Positions 51,250 to 61,133 of a stretch of DNA of 64,000 nt are shown piece by piece. Both the position numbers and the translations under genes were made by a program. Numbering within the stretch: position 1 is the first letter of the stretch; each line of letters opens with the position of its first letter. The notes under the pieces were generated by a model that was not told the origin of the DNA, searched no databases, and saw only the letters and a list, made by a program, of their open reading frames with translations. Origin of the DNA: Solea solea (lineage: Eukaryota; Chordata; Actinopteri; Pleuronectiformes; Soleidae); the NCBI RefSeq assembly GCF_958295425.1, contig NC_081152.1, positions 23,568,015 through 23,632,014 on the forward strand, given 5' to 3'.

Positions 51250-54200
51250 CTAAAAATCTTCCGTGTTGTTCGTTGAGCGGAAGAAAACAAAGTCAGTCTT
51301 TATCCTGGTTTTTAACATCCTAACATAAATCTGCTGACAGTCAACATCAAGTGAGTTTTCCACTTTGTTCCTCCTTGAAACATAAATAGCCAGTTTTGCT
51401 TGACCAATTAAAAAGTTCAGCAGTTGACATTTGGCCTTGTTTTTCCTCGTGTATTTAAAACCAAAAATAAAAACACAAGAGGAAAAAGTCTCAGTGAATA
51501 ACGAGAACAAGTGAGACAGGAAGTGGAACAAAGGAGTTAGTCTGACACAGTGCAAGAAACAGTGGAAGACAGTTTCTCTCTGTGGACAGAAAGGACAAGT
51601 GTCTGTGACATTAGGGTTGACAATGGAGATGAAGGCGTTCACTGCTACAGCAGCGTGAAGAACCCTCCACTGTAAGTCTGCTGCTTTTTTAGTTAACGGT
51701 GGTTTGTAGAGTGAGCTCCACTCTGGCCTTAGATCCTCTGTGAGGGACAGGTGGTGTCTCCATGGAGTGTCCACTCTGTCTCTCAGTCTACTCTGGTTTA
51801 AAACCTTCACCATCACATAGTACATGACCTTCCCTGTTACACTGCACAGATTGTAATTGTTGGATTTGTTCATCTGCAGCAGAATGTTTACATCACACTT
51901 AAAAACAGGTGAGATGGTGAGTTCAGGGAAAGGGTCTGTAGAGTCCGGTTGCGTTTGTCCATTGCAGTAGTCCGAGATCAGACAGAGTTCAGAATCAGTC
52001 AACTGCTGCCTCCAGTCCTTCAGCAGGAGACTGACCACCCTGACTGACCTGGTTTCGAGACGCTGGGCCAGACCGATCTCATTGTCCAACCGCGGGCCGC
52101 AAACCTCCGCCACTTGACCCAGTGTCAGGATTTTTGCCGCGCATAGTCTCTGTAGCAGGGACGGACCCACTACACCACGGAACCGTGTTCCCAGAGTCAC
52201 CGGTTCCTTTAAAAGCCAAAACAGAGAGTTAGCTCCTCCTCCTGCTCGCCTCTCTTTGTTGAGGAGGCCCCACACTTTAAAAAGTCCTTTATAAAAGGTG
52301 GGGAAGTTGTTCAGCTTAAAATCCCGTAGATCCATTAAAAACAGGGTCTCAGCCAGGCCTAGTCCACTGCACCGCTCCAGTAGGGTGCGAGCCACCGGTC
52401 TCCAGACTAAGTCCGTGGGTCCTGTTAAAAAACGCTGGATGTGTTGGAGTCTGAAAGCAGCTCTCCGACTCGCCACATGGACCAGGTTGTGACCCCCCTC
52501 TTCTTTGGGTAGGAAGAGGACGCTCTGTGGGACCCAGTGAAGACGGTCCCAGACGAAATCCACCAGAGCGGCCTGTACTCTGGAGAGCACATCCTCAGGG
52601 GGGTCCAAACACATCAGGCGGTGCCACAGCATGGAGGAAACCAGGTTGTTGATGACAAGGATCCGACCTTTAAAAGACATTTTTGGACGAATCCATCTCC
52701 ACCTGTTAAAACGACCCTCGACCCTTTCGATAAAATTCTCCCAGTTCTTGGAGGTGTTGGTGACGTCACCAAGGTGAACCCCGAGGTATTTAAAACCTCC
52801 TCTCTGCCACGTTAGTCCTCCTGGTAAAAGCAGCTCCCTCTCAGGTCCATCTCCAACTGCCAAGGCCTCGCTCTTCTCCCAGTTGACCTTAGCAGAGGAG
52901 ATTTTCTGGAAGTCATGAGCAGCTTTGCTCAGAACTTCGATGTCCTGTTGGTTATTTATAAAAACAATGACATCGTCGGCATAAGCAGAGATTTTAAAAC
53001 AATGATCACAACCAGGGAAATAAAAACCACACAAGCGAGATCTCAGTTTCCGTAAAAAAGGTTCTAAGGCCAGAGAATAGAGCATGCCTGACAGGGAGCA
53101 GCCCTGTCTGACACCTCTGTGAACTTTAAAAGGAGCTCCCAAACCACCGTTAACCTTCAGCACACTCTCAATGTCATTGTACAAGACCCTGATCTTAGCT
53201 ATGAAACCTGAGCTGAAGCCAAAAGCCTGCAGTGTCTGCCACAGGTAAAGGTGTTCAACTCTGTCAAAAGCTTTTTCTTGGTCTAGAGAAATCAGCCCAA
53301 GCTTTGAGCCTAATGAACCAGAGAGGTCCAGAACATCCCGAATTAAGGTGATATTATCAGATATCAGCCTGCCGGGCACACAGTAGGTCTGGTCTACGTG
53401 AATGACCTGGTCCATCACTCTCCGGAGCCTCGTTGCCAGGACTTTTGACAGCAGTTTGTAATCGGCACACAGTAGTGACACAGGACGCCAGTTCTTCACT
53501 TCCTGCAGGTCTCCTTTCTTCGGGAGGAGGGTGAGGACAGCCCTCCTGCAGCTCAGAGGCAGCCGTCCCTTGTCCAGGCTGTCCTGTAGGACACACAGTA
53601 CATCCTCCCCGAGTATAGTCCAGAAAGTCTTATAAAATTCTGCAGGGAGACCGTCTATGCCGGCAGCCTTCCCGCTCTGTAGACTCTGCAGCGCCTCCTG
53701 CAGTTCCTGTGCAGAGAGCTGTGCCTCTAGCTGCTCCTTGTCTCCTTCGAGCACTCCGGGCAAGTTCTCCAGAAAAGACAGCGCCACCTCCGGATCCTCC
53801 AGGAGCTCTGTCTTGTAGAGATCTTGGTAGAAGGAGGAGGCGCACTGTCGAATCTCCCCGTCCTCCTGCAGCAGTTGTCCGTCAGCAGATCTCAGCGAGT
53901 GTATCAGCCTCCTCTGTCCACTCTTACGCTCCAACCCAAAGAAAAAGTGGGACGGAGCGTCCATCCTGGCAACTTTGTTAAAGCGAGACCGCACGAGAGC
54001 ACCTTGAGCGTGAACGCCCAGCAGGTCTGACAGAGCTGATCGTTTTTCTTTGAGAACTCTAAACTGTTCTCGATCTCCTGTGGAGTCTGCTGAACCCTGC
54101 AGCTCCACCACTTCTCTCTCCAGATCTTTCATAGACCTGGTCAAGTCTCTGGTGACATTGAGAGTGAACTGTAAGCAGAGCTGTTTGATTTTGACTTTAC

Positions 54201-55143
54201 CAATGTCCCACCACTGCTGCAACGAGCTGTACTCGGACTTGGTTTGTCTAAAATAAAACCAAAAATACGAGAGTGCATTTCTAAAACTGTTGTCTGACAG
54301 CAGTGCGGTGTTAAAATGCCAGTATGCACTCTTACATTTGATGTTTTTAATAAAAACCTTACAGTGCACAAGGGAGTGGTCAGAGAAACCGACAGGACAG
54401 ATAAAACAACTCTTAAAAACACTGACATGGTGTTCATAACAATAAAAACGATCGAGTCTGGCCAACGACAGCAGGTTGTCTCTGCAGCGAGCCCAGGTGT
54501 ACTGACGCTGGTTCTTGTGGATCGACCTCCACACGTCACAGAGCTCAAAGGTCTCTATTATTTTTGTTAGACACTTTTTTGAAGCAGCGTTTGGTTCCAA
54601 GTGATTCCTGTCTAAAGCAGGGTTCACTGTACAATTAAAATCACCTCCTAAAAACAGATGTGTGTCATCATGACAGTTAAAAAGAGACGATTTTAAAGTA
54701 TCTAAAAACACCAGTCTTTCTCCTGCAAGAACAGGAGCATATACATTCATAAATACCATTTTAGTCCTCTCGAACTCTGCTGTGACCTTTAAAAGTCGTC
54801 CAGGGACGATTTCATCTGCAGAGTACGAAGAGGGGGTGAAATCTCTAGAAAAGAGAATCCCGACCCCCCCACTGTTGCTGTCCTTGTGGCTTAAGACCAC
54901 CTTCCCATTCCACTCCCTCCTCCAGTCACACTCATTGTCTGAGGTGCTGTGCATTTCTTGGAGGAAAATAACATTTAGCTTCTTAGTCCGGATGAGTGTG
55001 AAAAGTGAAGCTCTCTTCACGTCTTCACGTGCACCGTTAATGTTTAATGATCCCAGCTTTAACTCACACATCCTTCTATAAAAGCTGCATCCAGACAAAA
55101 ACACACTCAGCAAAGTAAAGAAAGAAAAAGCAAACGCACTCAT
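51250..55143 (-). CDS. Tx1 LINE ORF2: endonuclease-reverse transcriptase, intact
   Basis: A 1297-residue protein, open from the ATG at 55143; a second ATG at residue 26 (MCELKLGSLNINGAR) directly precedes the conserved endonuclease start and may be the real one. Endonuclease motifs: LNINGARED (about 33), FLQEMHS (about 60, catalytic Glu), GGDFNCTVNPALDRN (about 163) and GFSDHSLVH (about 245, His). RT motifs: GKAAGIDGLPAEFYKTFW, NWRPVSLLCADYKLLSKVLA, GLISLDQEKAFDRVEH (Asp), GVRQGCSLSGMLYSLALEPF and ISAYADDVIVF (YADD). The C-terminus has CPFCPQRETVFHCFLHC, a CCHC knuckle usual for L1-superclade ORF2. No disabling change seen. Confidence 0.9.
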   Translation of the reverse strand: MSAFAFSFFTLLSVFLSGCSFYRRMCELKLGSLNINGAREDVKRASLFTLIRTKKLNVIFLQEMHSTSDNECDWRREWNGKVVLSHKDSNSGGVGILFSRDFTPSSYSADEIVPGRLLKVTAEFERTKMVFMNVYAPVLAGERLVFLDTLKSSLFNCHDDTHLFLGGDFNCTVNPALDRNHLEPNAASKKCLTKIIETFELCDVWRSIHKNQRQYTWARCRDNLLSLARLDRFYCYEHHVSVFKSCFICPVGFSDHSLVHCKVFIKNIKCKSAYWHFNTALLSDNSFRNALSYFWFYFRQTKSEYSSLQQWWDIGKVKIKQLCLQFTLNVTRDLTRSMKDLEREVVELQGSADSTGDREQFRVLKEKRSALSDLLGVHAQGALVRSRFNKVARMDAPSHFFFGLERKSGQRRLIHSLRSADGQLLQEDGEIRQCASSFYQDLYKTELLEDPEVALSFLENLPGVLEGDKEQLEAQLSAQELQEALQSLQSGKAAGIDGLPAEFYKTFWTILGEDVLCVLQDSLDKGRLPLSCRRAVLTLLPKKGDLQEVKNWRPVSLLCADYKLLSKVLATRLRRVMDQVIHVDQTYCVPGRLISDNITLIRDVLDLSGSLGSKLGLISLDQEKAFDRVEHLYLWQTLQAFGFSSGFIAKIRVLYNDIESVLKVNGGLGAPFKVHRGVRQGCSLSGMLYSLALEPFLRKLRSRLCGFYFPGCDHCFKISAYADDVIVFINNQQDIEVLSKAAHDFQKISSAKVNWEKSEALAVGDGPERELLLPGGLTWQRGGFKYLGVHLGDVTNTSKNWENFIERVEGRFNRWRWIRPKMSFKGRILVINNLVSSMLWHRLMCLDPPEDVLSRVQAALVDFVWDRLHWVPQSVLFLPKEEGGHNLVHVASRRAAFRLQHIQRFLTGPTDLVWRPVARTLLERCSGLGLAETLFLMDLRDFKLNNFPTFYKGLFKVWGLLNKERRAGGGANSLFWLLKEPVTLGTRFRGVVGPSLLQRLCAAKILTLGQVAEVCGPRLDNEIGLAQRLETRSVRVVSLLLKDWRQQLTDSELCLISDYCNGQTQPDSTDPFPELTISPVFKCDVNILLQMNKSNNYNLCSVTGKVMYYVMVKVLNQSRLRDRVDTPWRHHLSLTEDLRPEWSSLYKPPLTKKAADLQWRVLHAAVAVNAFISIVNPNVTDTCPFCPQRETVFHCFLHCVRLTPLFHFLSHLFSLFTETFSSCVFIFGFKYTRKNKAKCQLLNFLIGQAKLAIYVSRRNKVENSLDVDCQQIYVRMLKTRIKTDFVFFRSTNNTEDF

Positions 55144-55196
55144 TCATTCTTCTCTTTCTCTAACTGGATCCGTATTTTACTTAAAATCTTTTTTAA

Positions 55197-56591
55197 TCAA
55201 AAAATCTCAGTGTCCATAAAAGATGGCTGACCAAGATCTCCTCTGTTTTTCATCAGAGTTCTGACCGACTGATGGAAGAGTTTTAGGTCGGGGAAGAACT
55301 CTTCCACCATCACTCCCTTCTCTCCTTTAGTGTCGGCCAGAAACTTCCTGACACGAGAGAACGAGTATTCACTACCCACCTCAGTGTCTTCTTCACCACC
55401 CAGTGTGCTCTGTGTGTCTCCCAGTGTGTCCTCTAGTGTGTCTTCCTGTGTGTCACCCACTGTGTCTTCCTGTGTGTCCTCCAATGTGTCACCCAGTGTG
55501 TCTTCCCGTGTGTTGTCCTCTGACCCCTCAGAGGACACCTGTGAATTAACTTTCGACATTTTCTTGTTTTTTTTGGTGGTTACTTTAGTTTCAGGGTTTT
55601 TTCGTTTGATCGAACACTTCATTATTTCACCCATTGAGTCGTCAACAATGTCATCGTTATACTCCAGAGCAGCCTCTGCCACTCTGGTGACTGTCTGTCC
55701 TCTGGCTGCAGAGGACTCTGTCTGGACACTCTGTCCATCTGGGCTTTCCCCTGTCTGTGTGTGTGCTGCGTCACTCTGTGCCTCCGTGTGTGTCTGTGGT
55801 GTCTGTGTGTGCGGTGTCTGTGTGTGTGGTGTGTGCGTCTGCGTCTGTGTGTGTGGTGTCTGTGTGTGTGGTGTCTGTGTCTGTGGTGTGTGTGTCTGCG
55901 TCTGTGGTGTGTGTGTCTGTGGTGTGTGTGTCTGTGTTGCGCGGGGACCGTCGGCTCTGAGCGGCGGCTCCGCTGCAGCGACAGCAGCAGCAGCGTCAGG
56001 CCGGCGATCACCTGCTCTTCCTGGGCATGAGCGGACCAAGTGTCCCTCTGCCCCGCAACCAAAGCACCGGAGAGAATCTGACGTGACGTGAACTGTATAA
56101 TCGTAATCATCTACCCTGAACTTCAGAGCCAGATTTAACTCGGATCTGTTGTCCTTGAGTATCATAAATACCTGTCTCCTGAAAGACATGACGTGCTTCA
56201 GGAGAGCAGATTTACAGCCCAGCGGAATCATCTTTATCGCGGACACGAGTTTCCCGTGCCGCGACAGTTCCTTCATTAGAGCCTCATTGCTCAAAAACGG
56301 CGGTGCGTTTGAAATAATAATCTTTTTTGCAGGTGTTACCAGAGGCAACACCTGCACCAGAGAGCCGTCCACCACCACGCCGCTCTCAACCAGCTCATTC
56401 ACTTTATCAGTGCTGTCCAAAAAAATGACGACAGCACTGTTCATCCTTGAGGCGGATTTTACTCTGCTGTAGCCCACGACTGCACCCACAGCCAGGCCAC
56501 ACGCCTCCACTGACACGCCGACATCCGGACACAGTCTTACGGCATGTCGGCGAGTCAGTTTCTCCAGCCCGGAGACTCCAGGTGCTGCCAT
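55197..56591 (-). CDS. Tx1 LINE ORF1: RRM and CCHC nucleic-acid-binding protein
   Basis: From the ATG at 56591 the frame gives 464 residues; an open extension without ATG reaches 56636. An RRM-like fold covers roughly residues 35-165 (AVVGYSRVKSASRMNSAVVI; KKIIISNAPPFLSNEALMKE; AIKMIPLGCKSALLKHVMSF; FMILKDNRSELNL). A single CCHC zinc knuckle follows, CFGCGAEGHLVRSC. Then comes a tract of HTPQTQTHTPHTQ repeats written by a TG-rich minisatellite (plus strand 55760-55935) and an acidic tail with EDTLGDTLEDTQEDTVGDTQ repeats. It binds the element's RNA in the retrotransposition particle. Intact here. Confidence 0.88.
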   Translation of the reverse strand: MAAPGVSGLEKLTRRHAVRLCPDVGVSVEACGLAVGAVVGYSRVKSASRMNSAVVIFLDSTDKVNELVESGVVVDGSLVQVLPLVTPAKKIIISNAPPFLSNEALMKELSRHGKLVSAIKMIPLGCKSALLKHVMSFRRQVFMILKDNRSELNLALKFRVDDYDYTVHVTSDSLRCFGCGAEGHLVRSCPGRAGDRRPDAAAAVAAAEPPLRADGPRATQTHTPQTHTPQTQTHTPQTQTPHTQTPHTQTQTHTPHTQTPHTQTPQTHTEAQSDAAHTQTGESPDGQSVQTESSAARGQTVTRVAEAALEYNDDIVDDSMGEIMKCSIKRKNPETKVTTKKNKKMSKVNSQVSSEGSEDNTREDTLGDTLEDTQEDTVGDTQEDTLEDTLGDTQSTLGGEEDTEVGSEYSFSRVRKFLADTKGEKGVMVEEFFPDLKLFHQSVRTLMKNRGDLGQPSFMDTEIF

Positions 56592-56808
56592 TACCTGCCC
56601 GGCTGCAGCGCCGGCGGCAGCCACCGTCAAACACAAATAACTTTTAAACTATAAACTATTAACAACTCAAAATCAGTGGTCACAAAAGAAAAATTAAATA
56701 TCAACAAAAAACCACCAAGCAGCAAAAAGAAGATTATAGGAAAAGTCAGAAAAGTTTGAATAACACTCACCCTGACCACGCTCTCAGACACGCTCACTCC
56801 CAACATTC

Positions 56809-56812
<4 letters not shown>

Positions 56813-56853
<41 letters not shown>

Positions 56854-56896
56854 CAGAGAAGCAGAGGCAGAGAGAGAGAGAGAGACAGGCAGAGAA

Positions 56897-56937
<41 letters not shown>

Positions 56938-56974
56938 CAGAGAAGCAGAGGCAGAGAGAGAGAGAGAGACAGGT

Positions 56975-57015
<41 letters not shown>

Positions 57016-57025
57016 CAGAGAAGCA
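56813..57025. repeat. AG-rich minisatellite, array 3
   Basis: (AG)n plus ACAGGCAGAGAAGCAGAGGC units, touching copy B's 5' end. The frames with RERERE and SLSLSL peptides across it are artefacts. Confidence 0.95.
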
Positions 57026-57029
57026 GTGG

Positions 57030-58995
57030 GAAAAAAATAGTGCAATAATAAAGGAATGGCATAAAGGAGTATAATGGCATACCGTATGTCATGGAGAGAA
57101 AATGTGCATTGTGCAAGTGTGCAGTCTTTTTTATTATTATTATTACAGAGAGTTATTATAAGTCCTGATGGCTGATGGCAGGAATGACTTCCTGAATCTG
57201 TCCTTGTGACAGCGGAGCTTTCTGAATCTCTTGGAGAATGTACTCTCCTGGGCCTGGAGGATGTGGTGGAGAGGATGATCGGTGTTATCCATTTATTCAG
57301 CATCCTACTCTCCACCACCGTTTCCACGGTGTCCTGCTTGCAGCCGATGATGGAGCCGGCCTTCTTTATCAGTTTGTTGAGTTTGTTAGTTTCACCGGCT
57401 CCAATGCTGCTCCCCAGCACACCACAGCAAAGAACAGTGCACTGGCCACAACAGACTGGTAGAATAACCAACATCTCGCTGCATACATCAAAGGATCGCA
57501 GCTCCTCAAAAAGAAGAGCCTGCTCATCCCCTTCCTGTACACAGCACTGGTGTTAGCCTTCCAGTCCAGTCTGTTGTTCAGCCTCACACCTAGGAATTTG
57601 TATTCCTCCACCATCTCAATTACCTTCCCCAGTACACTCAAAGGTTGTGGAGCTGTCCTCTTCCTCCTGAAGTCCACCACCATCTCCTTGGTCTTGGTCA
57701 CATTCAGAATCAGGTGGTTCTCACTGGCCCACTTCACAAAGTCAGCTACCACTGTCCTGTACTCCCCCTCCTGTCCATCCCTTATGTATAAGGGATGGAC
57801 AGAAGGGGGAGTACAGAGTCATCGGAGAACTTCTGCAAGTGGCATGACACAGAGTCATATTTAAAGTCTGAGGTGTATATGGTGAACAAGAAGGGGGGCA
57901 GCACAGTTCCCTGTGGGGCTCCTACATCACTAACCACCACATCAGACAAACCTTAACCCAGTCGGACAAACTGAGGTCTGCCTGTCAGGTAGTCAGTGAT
58001 CCAGGAGATGGTGGGCGTGTCCACCCCCACTACCTGCAACTTCTCTCCCAGTAACAGCGGCTGGATGGTGTTGAAAGCACTGGAGAAATCAAAGAAAGTG
58101 ATTCTCACAGTGCCTCCAGCACCATCCAGGTGAGACTGAGCTCGATGCAGCAGATAGATGAGGGCGTCATCCACACCAAGGTTGGGCTGATAAGCAAATT
58201 GGAGCGGGTCCAGTGAGGACTTTACCTGCGGTCTGAGGTGGGCCAAGACCAGCCGCTCCAGCACCTTCATCACATGGGACGTCAGAGCCACTGGGCGGTA
58301 GTCCCTGGGTTCACATGATGCTGATGACTTTGTCTTGGGGACTGGAACTAGGCATGATGTCTTCCACAGCGCTGGGACCATCCCCTGCTGGAGGCTCAGG
58401 TTGAAGAGGTGCTGCAGGATCACAGCCAGCTGGGTAGCACAAGCCCTCAGTAGCCTGGGGCTAAAGACCGTTTTTGTTTTTGTTGAGGAGAGTCTTCAGA
58501 TCTCTGGTAATCCAAGGTTTGTTGTTGGGAAAACAATGGACATTTCACAGAACCTGATGTAATCTGTGATGCAGTCTGTCATGGAGTTGATGTCCTCCCC
58601 ATGTGGCAAGCAGAGCGCATCCCAATCAGTAGACTCAAAGCAGTCCTGCAGGGCCATGTCAGCCTCCTGTGTACTCCTTCTCACTGAGCGGGTGGCAACA
58701 GGAAGCCTCTTCACTACAGGGACATACCTGGGAGTCAGCTGGACCAAGTTGTGGTCAGACAAGCCAAGGGGGGGAAGGGCAGTGGCTGTGTATGCATCAC
58801 TAGCATTTGCATAAAAAACGTCAATTGTTTTATTGTCTCTGGTGGGGCAGTCGACATATTGGTGGAAGGTTGGTAAAACAGCACCTGAGCCGACATCTCT
58901 CTCCGAACCTGATGCACAAACTACCGTCTTCCGCCGACGCATAGAATCATCAGCTGTCCGCTGTGATCCACGCCACGGCCCGTCCACGCTCTGCG
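57030..58995 (-). mobile_element. Rex1/Babar-like LINE, broken, minus strand
   Basis: Minus-strand pieces in order: frame 59002-58496 (endonuclease end GLSDHNLVQLTPRYVPVVKR, linker LPVATRSVRRSTQEADMALQ); frame 58423-57953 ([55 protein letters not shown]); palm near 57840-57860 (QKFSDDSV); frame 57752-57369 (VADFVKWASENHLILNVTKT, EYKFLGVRLNNRLDWK). An inverted duplication at 57757-57816 is inserted directly after the FSDD box. The region between linker and RT is missing, as is the 5' endonuclease. Dead copy, same group as the fragment at 3527-4440. Confidence 0.85.
57757..57816. repeat. 28-bp inverted repeat with 4-base loop (fold-back duplication)
   Basis: The arm CTGTACTCCCCCTCCTGTCC.. (57757-57784) is complementary to 57789-57816 with one mismatch; the loop is TGTA. 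One arm is normal Rex1 coding (RDGQEGEY); the other is an extra inverted copy placed between the FSDD box and this coding. Confidence 0.9.
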
Positions 58996-58999
58996 ACTC

Positions 59000-60387
59000 C
59001 AACGAACTGGACCGGACCCGACGGACCGCAAAACGTGTTATCAGCTCACAGTAAGAGGCAAAGTGTTCTGGGCAGAGTTAAGGTTAAGGTTCTGTGTTTT
59101 ATAACTTTCCTTTGTGTTAAACGTGTTGGATTGCGCACCCACACGTTCATATTTGTTCTACAATTGTTAACTGTTTGTATTTGTTCACACGTTTGTTAAT
59201 TCCCTTCTCATGCCATGCGATCACGCAGTGAGATAGTTTTCTTTGATCGACCTGTATTTTTAAATGTGCCTCTGAATGTAGAGTTCACCGCTCACCCTGC
59301 AGTGACGTGTCTTCTCCCGCTGCGAGCGCGTAGACAGATCACGTGGTGAGAGAATGTCGGCATAAACGTTAAGATTCACAGACTGGCCTGGCTTTGCCTG
59401 TGTCAAGTCTGTGTGGTTTAAACTGACATAAACTCTCACGTACGCGATCCTTTTGTTTCATTCACTGAACACACTATGCTTTGAAACACACCTTTGGTCT
59501 GCCGCTATTCAAGCGCGATTCTCACTCACTCTCTCTCTCTTTCTCACTCACTCACTCACTCTCTCTCTTTCATTCATGAATAAGAGTCTCCTCATAGGCG
59601 CCATCTTGCGTCGAACATGTGTCTCTACAGCCGTGCTATCACATGTTCGACCCAAGATCTGCGACCTCATGTTAATGTGTTTCTGGCGCCATCTTTGGTG
59701 GAAGCGTGCGTCTACAGTCACTGCTACTGCGCATGTCTTCTCCACTTTGGTGTTGGAAGTGGGAGTGGCTTTGCTCGGCCAACCGCGTCACTCCCCTGTC
59801 TTATCTTTATCTCATGTTACACACACACACACACACATTGGTGTTTATGTTGCCTATAGCCTGTGTTGTTGTAGCTTAGCAAGAGATATTTGTTGATTCA
59901 ACCAATAGATTGTCGTTTTACATTAATGTTCACTTTTAGTGAACATGATTGTTTAATTAATTATTATTAGTATTAATTAATACTGTGACAAATGGGGGTT
60001 GAGAGGGTCTGTGCTCGGTTTCATACTTTCAATACTGTTAAATTGGGATATCTTTGATATCATAGTCAATTACAGTTATTATTTAAGACTGATTTTAAAG
60101 GCATAGATTGATTGTCTTTTCCCTGTTTACAGGGTGGTGCCCCGTTCTAGAATTAATTAACATTTAATTAATTTTCCAAAATATTTAATTAAAATATTTT
60201 ATTACTTTATCTTTTATTACTTTATTTTTATCAATCAAATTATTGTCACTATAGTTGATGCCCAACATATTGTTGCCACGTGTGAGGATTTGACTCAACT
60301 TTTAATAAGAAATTAATTATTCCATAATTAATTAATTATTAATATTCTAAATTCATAACCAATCACGCTCCTAATCCCAACACCATC
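59000..60387. other. Intergenic, nothing coding recognised
   Basis: Contains a perfect 12-bp inverted repeat GTCGAACATGTG/CACATGTTCGAC (59610-59621 and 59640-59651), a (CA)n run (59819-59839), and AT-rich DNA rich in TTAATTAA words (59935-60345). No gene seen. Confidence 0.4.
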
Positions 60388-60595
60388 TACCTTTGACCTC
60401 CAATATATGCAAGGTGATGGAGAGGATAGTGGTGGACAGTTTATCTTACATGTTAGAGAGGAAAGGTGTGGTGGCAGGTTATCACAGTGGTTTCAGGAAA
60501 GGAAGGAACGCTGTGGGCCCAGGCGAAGAGGGCGTCAGTTGTTGCTGTATTCTTCGATATAGAGAAGGCATATGACATGATGTGGGAGAGGATCT
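60388..60595 (+). mobile_element. Small LINE RT fragment
   Basis: The plus strand encodes TSNICKVMERIVVDSLSYML, then ERKGVVAGYHSGFRKGRNAV; after a deletion and frameshift it reads ASVVAVFFDIEKAYDMMWE. These are the RT fingers and motif A of a Jockey-type LINE, with the part between them lost. It ends near 60595. Confidence 0.75.
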
Positions 60596-60599
60596 TTTT

Positions 60600-61130
60600 C
60601 TTTTTTTTGATCAAAAACCTACTTTTGACGGATAAACATCAAAGGTAAGAGCTATTTTACAGTTGTCGGTGAACCGGATTCTTTGGCTTTTATCTCCGTG
60701 ATGCTTTTGTGTGGACTGCTTTGACGTATGAAGTGTCGGAGCATTGAACCAGAAATGCGGCGAGTGGGTTGATGCAGCGGTTTCGTATGAAGTTTGATAT
60801 GTAGTAATTCATTTAGTTGTTATTTGAGCATTTAAAATAGTCTACCAGAAATTGTACCAATCTTCTAGAGTTTTCCAATTGGAAATTCTACTGATTTTTC
60901 TGACAAAAAAAGCAAATCTAAATGCTCATTCGCATTTTGAACTTTCTTGTAGATAAGTGTATGCAGTTACATCTTTTTACCCTTAATTTTTGCAATGTTG
61001 CAAAAGCAAAGCAAAAGCTTCAACAAGATGTAAGGAAGTGTTAGAAAGAAGAATGAGACACACTTTGCTGTTTGTTTGTTTGTTTGTTTGTTGGAGCTGA
61101 TACCTTTATTTGTTTCCGATATTTTCTGTC
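60600..61130. other. Sequence upstream of the recombinase-like gene
   Basis: AT-rich, with a (GTTT)n run at 61068-61092. No upstream exon of the following gene could be recognised, so its start and promoter are not visible here. Confidence 0.35.
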
Positions 61131-61133
61131 TAG

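Larger units (their letters stand above)
51043..56812 (-). mobile_element. Tx1-clade LINE copy B, full length, both ORFs open
   Basis: About 5.8 kb on the minus strand. The 5' end is CTGAGTGAATGTTGGGAGTG at 56812, followed by a leader of about 220 bp, ORF1 (55197-56591), a 53-bp gap and ORF2 (51250-55143). A 3' untranslated region of about 200 bp ends TTAAAAATCAAAAAATCT at 51043, joined straight to (CT)n. It is flanked on both sides by the AG-rich minisatellite. Target-specific Tx1 elements of fish that choose (TC)n microsatellites are known (the Kibi type), and this insertion fits that habit. Confidence 0.9.

Noticed and set aside
49645..56030. Cysteine-rich plus-strand frames (CVCGVCVCG)
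   Set aside because: Antisense of the H/T/P/Q repeat in Tx1 ORF1; composition only.
56756..57474. RERERE and SLSLSL frames
   Set aside because: Translations of the AG-rich minisatellite array.
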